From: Pelotomaculum sp. UBA4789
GTDB lineage: Bacteria; Bacillota; Desulfotomaculia; Desulfotomaculales; Pelotomaculaceae
Length of the DNA stretch: 5,300 nt
Direction: 5' to 3'
Assembly: GCA_002402945.1 (NCBI GenBank)
Contig: DHGV01000018.1
Span: 6,230 to 11,529 of the forward strand
The position numbers and the translations under genes were made by a program. Below are positions 4,867 through 5,300 of the stretch, piece by piece. The notes below the pieces were generated by a model. The model made no database searches, was not told where the DNA came from, and was given only the letters and a program-made list of their open reading frames with translations. Within the stretch, counting starts at the first letter, position 1; each line of letters opens with the position of its first letter.

Positions 4867-5300
4867 GTGCAGGAATCAATGACACTAGCCGCAATCAGCG
4901 CAATTGTTGGGGCAGCAGCCCTGCTCTTTGCTCTTGTGACTTTTGCCAGCATTCTCAAAGAGCCCATGGGCACGCCCAAGATGAAAGAGATTTCCGAGGC
5001 GATTCAGGAAGGCGCTATGGCGTACCTGAACCGCCAGTATAAAACATTAATTCCTTTTACCATTGTGATCGCAATTTTACTTGTCCTGGTCCTGCCGCGT
5101 ATGGACGACCGGGTGCAAGGGGGCGCCCTTGCCGTGTCATTCCTGGTAGGCGCCATCAGCTCGGCCATTGCCGGATACATAGGCATGAACAGCACTACCA
5201 AATCCAATGCCCGTACCACCGAAGCCGCGCGGAGCTTTGGACTGGGCAAAGCCCTGAAAGTTTCTTTCCGCGCCGGCTCGGTAATGGGCCTTTCTGTGGC
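4867..5300 (+). CDS. hppA: Membrane-bound ion-translocating pyrophosphatase (3'-truncated by window edge)
   Basis: This enzyme hydrolyses cytoplasmic pyrophosphate and uses the energy to pump H+ or Na+ across the membrane. Only the first 144 codons plus two bases are in the window; the family is about 650-800 residues. The reading frame is open from GTG 4867 to the end. Visible features: a first membrane segment at about 8-29; EGAMAYLNRQYKT (48-60), the typical motif between helices 1 and 2; a second segment at about 61-77; a third at about 86-107; and the conserved GYIGMNSTTKSNARTTEAA (103-121), a hallmark of the family. The ion carried and potassium dependence depend on residues beyond the window, so H+ versus Na+ type cannot be decided here. 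GTG is chosen from the AGGAGGT spacing. It follows secG closely. Such pumps are common in anaerobic, energy-limited Firmicutes, where they recover energy from biosynthetic pyrophosphate. Confidence 0.95.
   Translation, partial: MQESMTLAAISAIVGAAALLFALVTFASILKEPMGTPKMKEISEAIQEGAMAYLNRQYKTLIPFTIVIAILLVLVLPRMDDRVQGGALAVSFLVGAISSAIAGYIGMNSTTKSNARTTEAARSFGLGKALKVSFRAGSVMGLSV

Noticed and set aside
1..5300. CRISPR arrays, tRNA or rRNA genes, riboswitch leaders, toxin-antitoxin or defence genes
   Set aside because: No regularly spaced direct repeats, cloverleaf-like segments or recognisable conserved RNA motifs were seen by reading. Nearly all the DNA is covered by housekeeping genes.

Overview
The window is about half G+C and contains conserved housekeeping genes, all on the + strand. 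Gene order and protein motifs point to a Gram-positive, Clostridia-type Firmicute, most plausibly of the Desulfotomaculum/Pelotomaculum (Peptococcaceae) kind. The reasons are: the end of the ribosomal-protein superoperon (rpoA-rplQ) running into an ECF transporter energizing module and truA; strong AGGAGG-type ribosome binding sites; GTG starts; and a membrane pyrophosphatase gene behind secG. The genus is an inference; no 16S or other decisive marker is present.

Layout: 1-659 is the 3' part of rpoA (RNA polymerase alpha, start outside the window). 676-1014 is rplQ (L17), overlapping by one base (TAATG) with ecfA1 (1014-1874). An unusual non-coding spacer of about 200 bp (1875-2078) follows, with three inverted repeats, one of them a REP-like palindrome. 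Then come ecfA2 (2079-2936), ecfT (2957-3754) and truA (3775-4545), with gaps of about 20 bp between them. A well-formed sigma-A-type promoter with an extended -10 lies at 4539-4567. It begins inside the last codons of truA and should start a new transcript carrying secG (4604-4837) and the 5' part of hppA (4867 to beyond the window end).

How the genes work together: RpoA and L17 belong to transcription and the ribosome. EcfA1, EcfA2 and EcfT form the shared ATP-driven energizing module of group II ECF vitamin/metal importers, which would pair with substrate-binding S-components encoded elsewhere. TruA modifies tRNA. SecG is an accessory subunit of the SecYEG translocon. HppA is an ion-pumping membrane pyrophosphatase.

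I see no clearly novel system, defence locus, CRISPR array, tRNA or rRNA. The points most worth a second look are the palindrome-bearing spacer that separates the two ATPase genes, a near-perfect GC-rich hairpin inside the start of ecfA1, a possible RBS-masking hairpin before ecfA2, an LSGGM (not LSGGQ) ABC signature in EcfA2, and the switch from truA directly to secG-hppA instead of the rplM-rpsI pair often found there.
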